Source of the DNA: JAJFUB01 sp964622325
GTDB lineage: Bacteria; Armatimonadota; Zipacnadia; Zipacnadales; UBA11051
Reading direction: 5' to 3'
DNA length: 8,220 bases
Assembly (NCBI GenBank): GCA_964622325.1
Contig: CAZUOJ010000139.1
Span: forward strand, 1-8,220
Part shown: piece after piece, positions 1 to 6,084 of the stretch
How the letters are laid out: every line of letters begins with the position of its first letter
How positions within the stretch are numbered: the first letter of the stretch is position 1
Translations under genes and position numbers: made by a program
Notes under the pieces: generated by a model
Told to the model about the DNA's origin: nothing
Databases searched by the model: none
The model's input: only the letters and a program-made list of their open reading frames with translations

Positions 1-23
1 GGATTAACGAAGAAAAAGCCTAA
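1..23 (+). CDS. Possible C-terminal tail of an upstream gene (partial)
   Basis: Reading from base 3 gives INEEKA followed by TAA at 21-23, a plausible charged C-terminus for a gene that begins left of the window. An alternative is the frame from base 1, which stays open to a TGA at 130-132, but its peptide is very rich in Lys, Arg and Ser and looks less like a real protein end. Neither choice can be tested from six residues. Bases 24-180 then hold no gene that I can support, only the leader of the next gene. Confidence 0.3.
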
Positions 24-164
24 AGGATGCTTGCAGTTTGGCGATTCATCCTCTCAACACAACGGCAGAAAGCGCCTGGGAAGGGCTTATAGGGGCAAAG
101 GCGAAACAAAATCAAAGCAGGATTGCTTATGAACTTATCTAAGAGTTGCCCCGGAAAGAATAAT

Positions 165-170
165 GAGAGG
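165..170 (+). promoter_or_regulatory. Ribosome binding site choosing the ATG at 181
   Basis: GAGAGG lies 10 bases before the ATG at 181. An in-frame ATG at 163 has only a purine run (GGAAAGA, 153-159) 3 bases away, which is too close. Starting at 181 also gives a cleaner signal peptide (MRYTVFPLFV...). The start at 181 is therefore preferred, although 163 cannot be excluded. Confidence 0.5.
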
Positions 171-180
171 CTATTCGAAT

Positions 181-1407
181 ATGCGCTATACAGTTTTTCC
201 GCTTTTTGTTGGGCTGTTTGTGTTCGGGATGGCGCCCTATAAAATTTTTGCTGACAATGCCGCACACTTGTCCTCTGCTGCAGCCGCCTATAGCCAAAGA
301 ATTCAGGCCGGGCTGGCAGCGCTCGTGCCCCTGCTGCCAGACTATGTGCGTGCGGCCGAAGCTGCTGCTCTGCGCTTGGCCAGCGGAGGCAGGCTCTGGC
401 TGGCGGGCGATCGCGGCTTCGTTTTGGAGGGGCTACATCGCGCCGGGGGCTTAATGAGCGCGCAAGCCCTCCCCCCATTGCCTTCCCTGCAGCCCAATGA
501 TGTGTTGCTTTATGGCTTAATTAGCCCGCCTCAAGCCGGAGACATAACACTGTGGCGTCAGGCGCGGACGAAAAACGCGCTGTGCGTCATCTTAGGCCCC
601 CGAGCGCTTTCGCTTCCTGCAGAAGCGGGCATATTTTTGGCTGTGCCTACGCCGCCAGCTGATAATCCCGTAGCACTGCCCACGGCATCGCCACTGCTGG
701 CGGCCGCTCTGTGGACATTTACGGGCGAATTAGTCGCGGCCTGGACGCGGCTGGGCAAAATGCCCACCCTCTATCAAAGCGTCCTTGTGCCCGGCGGGCG
801 AGAGCGCAATGCTGTACGCCAGGGACAAATGTGGGAGCCGTTTTCTGTGCCGCCCATTTTGCCTTATCGTTTAGGACGCACTTATCTTGCTCGCGTGAGC
901 CACATTTTACGGACTTTGCGAGCGACGCAGCTGGAAAAATTTCATCTGGCGGGGCAATTAGCCGCTCAGGCCCTCCAGGCAGGGCGAACAGCCTGGCTTG
1001 TCACCGCCGGACATTTGCCTCCGGAATTGCCCGGCCAAATAGGCGATCCCGGCATCCTGCGGCCCCTGAAGCGGCGCGAGCCGGATCGGCTGCAGGAACT
1101 TGTCCAATCAGGAGATGTGATTTTCTATGTAGGCTATTTCGAGCCTTTTGGGCCTTGGCCGCAGGAAGCCCATAAGCTGGGAGCGAAAATTGTCACAATT
1201 GTCTCAGGAACGCCGGAGCGCCCGGCCGAAGCCATGGGCGCTGATATTAACCTCAATGGCTGCTGGCCCTACGGAGATAGCCTTGTGGATGTGCCCGGCT
1301 ATGATATTAAAATTTTGCCTGCCTCCGGCGTTATCCAGGCCACTGCGTTATGGATGCTAGTGGCTGAAACTGTCCAACACTTTTCCGCGCAAAAGCTGTC
1401 TGAATGA
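181..1407 (+). CDS. Exported protein with two SIS-like (sugar isomerase fold) halves
   Basis: The 408-residue protein starts with a Sec-type signal peptide: a short Met-Arg-Tyr n-region, a hydrophobic core at residues 4-18, and likely cleavage after Phe-Ala near residue 24. The mature part looks like two similar halves, about 58-200 and 250-400. Each has a strand after a Gly-rich turn (GGRLWLAGDRG at 69-79; AGRTAWLVTAGH at 267-278), then an Asp-Val strand (NDVLLYGLIS at 106-115; GDVIFYVGYF at 311-320), then a helix and a strand near 134-139 and 334-341. This is the alternating alpha/beta pattern of SIS domains, which normally bind or isomerise phosphosugars in the cytoplasm. The C-terminal stretch (VPGYDIKILPASGVIQ, 371-386, then an Ala/Leu-rich helix) fits the last SIS helix. 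The usual Ser/Thr-rich phosphate-binding loop is weak in half 1 and absent in half 2, so catalysis is doubtful; a binding role is possible. The domain call rests on pattern reading only. Confidence 0.6.
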   Translation: MRYTVFPLFVGLFVFGMAPYKIFADNAAHLSSAAAAYSQRIQAGLAALVPLLPDYVRAAEAAALRLASGGRLWLAGDRGFVLEGLHRAGGLMSAQALPPLPSLQPNDVLLYGLISPPQAGDITLWRQARTKNALCVILGPRALSLPAEAGIFLAVPTPPADNPVALPTASPLLAAALWTFTGELVAAWTRLGKMPTLYQSVLVPGGRERNAVRQGQMWEPFSVPPILPYRLGRTYLARVSHILRTLRATQLEKFHLAGQLAAQALQAGRTAWLVTAGHLPPELPGQIGDPGILRPLKRREPDRLQELVQSGDVIFYVGYFEPFGPWPQEAHKLGAKIVTIVSGTPERPAEAMGADINLNGCWPYGDSLVDVPGYDIKILPASGVIQATALWMLVAETVQHFSAQKLSE

Positions 1408-1410
1408 AGG

Positions 1411-1432
1411 GGCTTAAAAAGCCATTTGCAGG
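1411..1432 (+). repeat. Small hairpin plus TTTGCAGG, copy of a recurring intergenic element
   Basis: GGCTT (1411-1415) and AAGCC (1419-1423) form a 5-bp stem with an AAA loop, followed directly by ATTTGCAGG (1424-1432). A near copy, GGCT...AGCC then TTTTGCAGG, occurs at 5980-6002. Related CATTTGYGGCG words lie at 3462-3472 and 5005-5015. The stem is too short and the T-run too far away (1437-1441) for a convincing terminator. Function is unknown. Confidence 0.35.
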
Positions 1433-1493
1433 AAGGATTTTTATTTGTTTCGCCCAAGCAAAAAATCGCGTCCCATAAAACATACATTACAAC

Positions 1494-1500
1494 AGGAAGG
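1494..1500 (+). promoter_or_regulatory. Ribosome binding site choosing the ATG at 1510
   Basis: AGGAAGG sits 9 bases before the ATG at 1510. The frame is open further upstream to a TTG at 1426, but that codon has no well-placed site and would add 28 residues ahead of the first conserved PHP motif, so 1510 is the start. Confidence 0.7.
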
Positions 1501-1509
1501 CCGACAGCA

Positions 1510-2409
1510 ATGAATAATCCCTTCACAATCCCAGGAGAATGGCTGAAAGGCAATCTGCACACCCATAGCACTGAATCCGACGGCGAGCCGACGCCGCAAC
1601 AGATTGTGGACATATACGCCGAACACAATTACGATTTTTTGGCCATTACGGATCACAATAAGCTGACGGATATTTCTACTCTGGACGCCAAAGGCCTCAC
1701 GCTGATTCCCGGCAGCGAGCTCAACGGGGGCCGGGGCCAACTGGGACAGCATTATCATCTTGTCGTTTTGGGCTTACGAGAGCCGCCGCCTTCCGGCGCG
1801 GAAATGTCCATCCACGAGCTTATTGAGATGGCCTTGCAATTAGGCGAGCTATGCTGGATTGCCCATCCCAACTGGAGCTCGCTTACAAGCGCCGATTTGT
1901 CAGACATCGCCCGCGTCATTGGCCTGGAAGCTTACAACACGACCTGTCATCGCGGCATTGGGCGGGGCGAATCTTTCGTCCATTGGGATGAGCTTTTGGC
2001 GCGTGGCCATATGCTGTGGGGCCTCGGCGTCGATGATGCGCACTGGCATTATCCAGACGCCCTGGGGGGCTGGATTTGGCTGAAAGCAGCCAGCCGAAAG
2101 CCTGCAGATATTATGGCGGCTCTCCAAGCCGGCCAGTTCTATGGCAGCTGTGGCCCTGTCATACACAGGCTGGAATGGGAGGGACGCCAGCTGTTTATGG
2201 AATGTTCGCCTGCGCAGGAAATCCGGCTTATTAATCCGCGGCCGGGCGTGGGCTGGACAAGCTATCAATTAGGCCGCCCCGGCCCCTATCGAGAGCTGCA
2301 AATGAAAATCCCCGATTCTTGGAATGTTGTGCGCCTGGAAATTGTGGACGAATATGGCCGCAAAGCATGGACCAATCCCTTTTATTTTTTGTCTGATAAT
2401 GAGGCATGA
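1510..2409 (+). CDS. PHP-domain metallohydrolase, CehA/McbA type
   Basis: The 299-residue protein is a cytoplasmic PHP (polymerase and histidinol phosphatase) domain protein with no signal peptide. The PHP metal-site motifs appear in order: GNLHTHSTESDG with His17/His19 and Asp24, ITDHN with Asp48/His49, Glu70 in PGSELNG, His81/His83, IAHPN with His119, an EAYNT segment at 140-144, and GVDDAH with Asp175/Asp176/His178. This set normally binds two or three metal ions for phosphoester or related hydrolysis. After about residue 215 comes the small beta domain typical of the CehA/McbA branch, ending in a strand with the AWTNPFYF motif (near 287-294). CehA and McbA themselves hydrolyse the carbamate carbaryl, but most members of the branch have no known substrate, so no symbol is given. 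It starts about 100 bases after the SIS-like gene and ends 48 bases before the next gene, so transcription together with 2458-3450 is likely. Confidence 0.87.
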   Translation: MNNPFTIPGEWLKGNLHTHSTESDGEPTPQQIVDIYAEHNYDFLAITDHNKLTDISTLDAKGLTLIPGSELNGGRGQLGQHYHLVVLGLREPPPSGAEMSIHELIEMALQLGELCWIAHPNWSSLTSADLSDIARVIGLEAYNTTCHRGIGRGESFVHWDELLARGHMLWGLGVDDAHWHYPDALGGWIWLKAASRKPADIMAALQAGQFYGSCGPVIHRLEWEGRQLFMECSPAQEIRLINPRPGVGWTSYQLGRPGPYRELQMKIPDSWNVVRLEIVDEYGRKAWTNPFYFLSDNEA

Positions 2410-2457
2410 AAGCGCCGTATTTTTGCACGTCTGGCATTATCATAGGAGGCAAAAAAG

Positions 2458-3450
2458 ATGAGGCAACAGATGCGGGCCTTGTTTTTGTTATCCCTGCTGA
2501 TTGCCTGGACGGGAGCGTTTGCTCAACAGCCGTCCCAATGGCTTCGCTATAAATTTGCGGCTGGCCAAACAGATTACTATGAAATTCGCGCCTCAGGCAA
2601 ATTGCCACTGACTCTCAATTTTGGCCCCGAAGCAAACTTTCCCAATATCATAGTGGAGCCGACTATAAATATATCTATGACAATGCGTCAATATTGTCGA
2701 GCTGTTTCGGAAGACGGCGTCGGCTTTGTGGAAATGACAATTCCAGCGATGCAATCGCACTTTTCTGTGCGCTTTGAGGGACAGCCGATGGATATATTTA
2801 CAAGCTGGGAAAACAATCGGCTCAAGATATTTTTGAATGGCCAGGAGCAGCCGCTGGATGAAAACGCCCAGAAATTAGCGCAAGCCTTAGCCGCCACATA
2901 TCCCTATCGGCTAACATCCACGGGGCAGCAAATTCCCGCAGAAGAGACGCTCAAGCTTCTGGCCCAGCTCACTCAAAGCGCTGCCTTTAGCGGCCTGGAT
3001 TTCAGCCGCCTCAATGCGCTGACATCACGCCTTCCCGACAAGCCTGTCGCCATCGGCGAGACATGGACAGTGGAAGACACGCTCACAGGCCCCCAGGGCC
3101 ATCTTGCGGGCTGCAGCCAGATGAAATTAGTCGGCTATGAAGAACAAAATGGCGTACAAGCCGCTCGTATCGAAGGCGAAGGGAAATTCACAATGAGCGG
3201 ACAGGCCTCAGGCGCACAGAGCCCTATGGGCGTGATGTTTAATATCAGCCGTTTGGAGATGGATATTCGTTTTGTCAATTTCTTTGATCCCGAAGCGGGA
3301 AAAATTATTCTTTCACAAGCAGACATAGCTCAAGATATGCTCCTTATGCTTACAGTGCCAGGGATGAGGCAAGGACAGGATGTGCATTTGCCCGCCACAA
3401 TTGAGAAGGGGCAGATTCATCTGGAAATGCGCCTTCAGCCTGCAGAATGA
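2458..3450 (+). CDS. Exported protein of unknown function, possibly DUF6263-like
   Basis: The 330-residue protein has a clear signal peptide: MRQQMR, a Leu-rich core at 7-16, and cleavage predicted after Ala-Phe-Ala at residue 22. There is no lipobox cysteine at the cleavage site, so it is probably periplasmic or secreted rather than a lipoprotein. The mature protein opens with a strand containing LRYKFAAGQTDYYEI (29-43), and a later region contains RLPDKPVAIGETW (191-203) followed by alternating strands (220-260). That combination resembles the DUF6263 group of exported beta-rich proteins, whose function is not known; this resemblance is from memory and needs a profile search. Only two cysteines remain in the mature part (Cys80, Cys219), which could form a disulfide. 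AGGAGG at 2444-2449 lies 8 bases before the start. The leader is nearly repeated at 6000-6018. Confidence 0.72.
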   Translation: MRQQMRALFLLSLLIAWTGAFAQQPSQWLRYKFAAGQTDYYEIRASGKLPLTLNFGPEANFPNIIVEPTINISMTMRQYCRAVSEDGVGFVEMTIPAMQSHFSVRFEGQPMDIFTSWENNRLKIFLNGQEQPLDENAQKLAQALAATYPYRLTSTGQQIPAEETLKLLAQLTQSAAFSGLDFSRLNALTSRLPDKPVAIGETWTVEDTLTGPQGHLAGCSQMKLVGYEEQNGVQAARIEGEGKFTMSGQASGAQSPMGVMFNISRLEMDIRFVNFFDPEAGKIILSQADIAQDMLLMLTVPGMRQGQDVHLPATIEKGQIHLEMRLQPAE

Positions 3451-3461
3451 CAAGAGCATTT

Positions 3462-3524
3462 CATTTGTGGCGGACATTTTTCGGAGCATTGGGCTGGCTT
3501 TTTTCGCTCCTTATCCCCAGCCCA
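3462..3524 (+). other. Structured intergenic segment with interleaved stems (possible pseudoknot)
   Basis: After the stop at 3450 the sequence holds the recurring word CATTTGTGGCG (3462-3472). Next come two interleaved complementary pairs: GGAGC (3483-3487) with GCTCC (3506-3510), and TGGGCTGG (3490-3497) with CCAGCCCA (3517-3524). Each stem is perfect; the order is that of an H-type pseudoknot, with connecting loops of 2, 8 and 6 bases. The two stems could also be alternatives. No known RNA family is recognised. No protein gene is seen between 3451 and 3698. Confidence 0.3.
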
Positions 3525-3584
3525 TGCGTTTGCGAAGACATTTTTTATTATCTTCTCCCTCAATCTGCAAGAATTTCTTTTGCT

Positions 3585-3620
3585 CAGCCATGATCCCCTC
3601 GCAGACAAAGGGCTGTTTTT
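3585..3620 (+). terminator. Possible rho-independent terminator before the amidohydrolase gene
   Basis: CAGCC (3585-3589) pairs with GGCTG (3611-3615), directly followed by five T residues (3616-3620). The loop is long (21 bases) and the stem short, so the energy is modest. Its place, about 135 bases after the previous stop and before the A/T-rich leader of the next gene, is sensible for a transcription-unit boundary. Confidence 0.35.
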
Positions 3621-3698
3621 CTAAGAGACGGAATTATTTGGCGCACGAAGAAAAGCCCAGATTTTTAATTCAATTTTTTCCAGAAGGACTAAAATCTA

Positions 3699-4994
3699 AT
3701 GTCGACACAGCTGTCAGAGCTTGCCTACGCCTTGTTTGAACAAATTGCAGCTTTGCCGACAGTGGATGCCCATGAACATTTGCATCCTGAAGCCAGGCGC
3801 GTAGCGCGCCGTGTCGATATTTTTCTGCTTTTTCATCAATATCTGGCGGCTCAATTGATTAGTGCGGGGATGCCAGCCGCCGCTGTGCAAGCACTGGAAA
3901 GCGAAAATACGCCCTTAGAGGAAAAATGGGCCAAATTGGCGCCATATTTGCCTTTTGTGCGGGATAATGCCGTCGCCCAGCCTGCTTTTGAGGCCCTGCG
4001 ATTTTATTTTGGCGAAGAAGATCTTACGGCCGACAATTACGAGCGCCTGACAGAACGCATGCGCGCCCATAATCAGCCCGGCCTGTATGAAAAATGCCTG
4101 CGACGAGATTGTGGCCTCATCGCTGTGCTGAATCAAAATCGCACAATGTGGCAAACAGATTTGTTCAAGCCGATTCTATTTGAGAATCGCTTTATCGGCG
4201 GGCTAAGACGGAAGGATTTTCAGGCTGTAGTGGCAGAAGCGATTAATCCAGATCGCTGGGCATTGGAGGAAAACGCTTTAGCGGGCGCTGAGGAAGCATC
4301 GCTGCCGGATACGCTTTCTAGCTTTATTGAAATGATGGAAGCGCTTTTACAACGCCGCGCTCGGGAGGGCATGCGCGGCGTCAAAAGCGTTGGCTTTGTC
4401 CAGCCCGCTGTGGACAAAAAGGAGGCTCAGACGGCGTATCAATATATGCGGGCGGGACGCGCTTCTGAGAAGGAAATACAGCTATTGCTGGCTTATCTGC
4501 GGGATCAAATGTGGCAGATATGCGGACGCTTGGGGCTTGTGGCTGTTATCCATACAGGCGTCTGGGCCGGCAATTATGCTGAGGCTACGACAATTCGTCC
4601 CACAAATGTGCTGCCGATGGCTCTGGCCCATCCGCAGACGCGCTTTGATTTGTTCCATGCCGGGACGCCCTGGCCGGCCGACGCTGGCCTTGTCGCACGC
4701 GCCACGCATAATGTATGGCTCAATTTATGCTGGAGTCATCAGATTTCGCCGACTTTGTATGAGCAGGCGCTCGAAATGTGGCTGGATTATGTTCCTGTGA
4801 ATCGCATTATTGGATTTGGCGGAGATTATTGGTGGAATGTGGAGAATGTATATGGGGCTTTGAAACAAGCTCGCCAATCCCTGGCACATGTGCTGGCTGG
4901 CCGTGTGAAAGCAAATGCCTTTAATGAGCAGCGCGCTTTGTGGCTGGCACAGCGCTTTTTGCATGACAATCCAGCGGAGCTTTATAGCCTTTAA
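3699..4994 (+). CDS. TIM-barrel amidohydrolase (Amidohydrolase-2 type)
   Basis: The 431-residue protein shows the metal-site plan of the amidohydrolase superfamily: VDAHEH with His25 and His27 at the end of strand 1, His285 in VIHTG (strand 5), His320 in DLFHAG (strand 6), and Asp376 in IGFGGDYWW (strand 8). Lys229 in GVKSVGF lies where strand 4 would be expected and might be a ligand, but this is uncertain. The C-terminal helices (residues 383-431, ending DNPAELYSL) match the usual Amidohydrolase-2 ending in which a helix leads to an Asn-Pro/Ala...Leu-Tyr motif. No signal peptide is present, so it acts in the cytoplasm. Known relatives include decarboxylases, lactonases and, more distantly, uronate isomerases, so the substrate cannot be named. 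AGAAGGA at 3682-3688 lies 10 bases before the ATG. A 248-base gap separates it from the previous gene and 96 bases separate it from the next. Confidence 0.82.
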   Translation: MSTQLSELAYALFEQIAALPTVDAHEHLHPEARRVARRVDIFLLFHQYLAAQLISAGMPAAAVQALESENTPLEEKWAKLAPYLPFVRDNAVAQPAFEALRFYFGEEDLTADNYERLTERMRAHNQPGLYEKCLRRDCGLIAVLNQNRTMWQTDLFKPILFENRFIGGLRRKDFQAVVAEAINPDRWALEENALAGAEEASLPDTLSSFIEMMEALLQRRAREGMRGVKSVGFVQPAVDKKEAQTAYQYMRAGRASEKEIQLLLAYLRDQMWQICGRLGLVAVIHTGVWAGNYAEATTIRPTNVLPMALAHPQTRFDLFHAGTPWPADAGLVARATHNVWLNLCWSHQISPTLYEQALEMWLDYVPVNRIIGFGGDYWWNVENVYGALKQARQSLAHVLAGRVKANAFNEQRALWLAQRFLHDNPAELYSL

Positions 4995-5007
4995 GGAGCG
5001 GCTTCAT

Positions 5008-5046
5008 TTGCGGCGAAGAAATTTTATCTTTTAATGCATATGCATT
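5008..5046 (+). promoter_or_regulatory. Candidate promoter with an overlapping 14-base palindrome (possible operator)
   Basis: TTGCGG (5008-5013) and TTTAAT (5030-5035) are 16 bases apart, a reasonable sigma-70-like pair: three of six matches at -35 and five of six at -10. The perfect palindrome AATGCATATGCATT (5033-5046) overlaps the -10 end and the expected start point, where a repressor dimer could block polymerase. GGAGC (4995-4999) and GCTCC (5047-5051) bracket this stretch and could close a larger RNA structure instead. It lies 45 bases before the first M55 gene. Confidence 0.35.
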
Positions 5047-5090
5047 GCTCCAGCCACGATTGGCAAAATACGACATAAGAGGGCTGGGCT

Positions 5091-5945
5091 ATGAAAATAT
5101 ATGTCGTTACGGATTTGGAAGGCGTGGCGGGCGTATATCAATGGGAAAAACGCGAGGATACGAGTCGCGAAAATATGGAGCGGCGGCTGCGGCAAAGGCG
5201 CTGGCTGGCGGAAGAAGTCAATGCGATGGCGGCAGGATTTCGTGCTGGCGGCGCCACTGAAATCTGGATTAACGATGGCCATGGCGCCGGCTATACAATT
5301 GATTTAGAGCCTGTGGCGCCCGGCGTTCGCATTCATCACGGCACGGAGCGTCCGCAATATTGTTGTGGCCTGGACAGCAGCTTTTCCGGGATGGGGAGCT
5401 TGGGGACGCATGCCATGGCAGGAACGCCTGACGCTAATTTAGCTCATACAATGGGTGCAGGCATCAAAGCTTATTATATTAATGGCATCCGGGTCGGCGA
5501 AACGGGCTATCAGGCTTTTTTGGCGGGCTATTTTGGCGTGCCTTTTATTTTTTGTGCCGGGGATCTGGCTGCTTGTCGCGAGATGGAGGAATTATGTCCG
5601 GGCTGTGTCACAGTTCCTGTAAAAATCGGCTTAAGCACGCTGTCCACGCTCACAGTGACGCCCAAGCGGGCGCGACAAATGATCCGCGAAGGGGCTGAAG
5701 AAGCCATGCGCCGCGTTGGCTCCGTGAAACCTCTCTCCTTAGAGGGCCCTATTGTGTTTCGGGAAGAATGGCATCAGCCGATGTTTGATCCTGAGCGTCC
5801 TCCCCGCTATGGACGGATTATCGATAGCCACACGCGGGAAATTGAAGCTGAAAATATGAAGGACTTTATGGACAAAATGTATGGCTTTGATCCTAATTAT
5901 CAGCCTTTATGGTCCCAACATCCGCATATTTGGGAGAATATGTAA
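5091..5945 (+). CDS. M55 family zinc D-aminopeptidase (DppA-like), copy 1
   Basis: The 284-residue cytoplasmic protein has all the key residues of the M55 family, known from Bacillus subtilis DppA: zinc ligands Asp8 and Glu10 (TDLEGVAGV), His64 (NDGHGAGY), His107 (GTHAMAGT) and Glu137 (VGETG), plus the active-site histidine His119 (NLAHTM). DppA removes N-terminal D-amino acids such as D-Ala from short peptides and forms a decamer; similar chemistry is likely here, though substrate choice is not known. The family signature PFIFCAGD (151-158) and the PVKIGLS segment (176-182) are also present. AAGAGGG at 5077-5083 is the ribosome binding site, 7 bases before the ATG. It has 160 of 284 residues identical (about 56%, hand count without gaps) to the next gene and the same length, so the pair arose by duplication. 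No dipeptide transporter gene, which accompanies dppA in Bacillus, lies in the window. Confidence 0.9.
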   Translation: MKIYVVTDLEGVAGVYQWEKREDTSRENMERRLRQRRWLAEEVNAMAAGFRAGGATEIWINDGHGAGYTIDLEPVAPGVRIHHGTERPQYCCGLDSSFSGMGSLGTHAMAGTPDANLAHTMGAGIKAYYINGIRVGETGYQAFLAGYFGVPFIFCAGDLAACREMEELCPGCVTVPVKIGLSTLSTLTVTPKRARQMIREGAEEAMRRVGSVKPLSLEGPIVFREEWHQPMFDPERPPRYGRIIDSHTREIEAENMKDFMDKMYGFDPNYQPLWSQHPHIWENM

Positions 5946-5968
5946 GCTGGATGGATGCTTTGCTTATC

Positions 5969-5986
5969 AGCCTTAATAAGGCTTTT
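5969..5986 (+). terminator. Possible rho-independent terminator or attenuator between the two M55 genes
   Basis: AGCCTT (5969-5974) and AAGGCT (5978-5983) form a perfect 6-bp stem with a 3-base AAT loop, and the T-run TTTT covers 5983-5986. The tract is short, so partial read-through is likely. It starts 24 bases after the stop of copy 1 and could lower expression of copy 2. Confidence 0.4.
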
Positions 5987-6002
5987 CATAGCCTTTTGCA
6001 GG
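5980..6002 (+). repeat. Second copy of the recurring hairpin/TTTGCAGG element
   Basis: GGCT (5980-5983) and AGCC (5990-5993) can pair around TTTCAT and are followed by TTTTGCAGG (5994-6002), matching the arrangement at 1411-1432. It overlaps the 3' arm of the preceding terminator-like hairpin, so the two folds would exclude each other. Confidence 0.3.
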
Positions 6003-6007
6003 CAAAA

Positions 6008-6058
6008 ATGAGGCAGCAAAATAAAAAGTCGTATCGCCTGCAAAACAATTCTAGATGA
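6008..6058 (+). other. 16-codon micro-ORF, possible leader peptide or start-region relic
   Basis: ATG at 6008 opens a frame coding MRQQNKKSYRLQNNSR and ending with TGA at 6056-6058. That stop overlaps an ATG at 6055 (ATGA), which is in frame with copy 2 of the M55 gene. Only a weak AGG (6000-6002) precedes the start. The surroundings, AGGCAAAA then ATGAGGCAGCA, are almost those of the gene at 2458 (AGGCAAAAAAG then ATGAGGCAACA), so this may be the remnant of a duplicated exported-protein start rather than a working leader. Confidence 0.2.
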
Positions 6059-6072
6059 TTTTCAGGGCAAAA

Positions 6073-6078
6073 AGGAGG
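6073..6078 (+). promoter_or_regulatory. Strong ribosome binding site choosing the ATG at 6085
   Basis: AGGAGG is 6 bases before the ATG at 6085. An in-frame ATG at 6055 would add ten residues (MIFRAKRRSA) that copy 1 lacks, would place this site inside the coding region, and has no site of its own. The protein from 6085 starts MKIY, exactly as copy 1 does. Confidence 0.85.
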
Positions 6079-6084
6079 AGCGCA

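Noticed and set aside
73..103. CGCCT/AGGCG pairing upstream of the first gene
   Set aside because: A 5-bp stem with a 21-base loop followed by an A-rich, not T-rich, tract does not make a terminator on the + strand.
20..478. Reverse-strand open frame of 152 codons at the left edge
   Set aside because: It lies opposite the SIS-like gene, its peptide is Arg/Ser/Pro-rich without any family pattern, and it is best explained as the complement of a real coding frame.
711..1175. Forward open frame of 154 codons inside the SIS-like gene
   Set aside because: It overlaps the real gene in another frame; the peptide is rich in Arg, Ala and Cys and no ribosome binding site fits its start.
3380..3739. 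Forward open frame of 119 codons covering the 3451-3698 gap
   Set aside because: It starts inside the exported-protein gene and ends inside the amidohydrolase gene, in a frame shared with neither. The start codons inside the gap have no ribosome binding site, and the peptide matches nothing I recognise.
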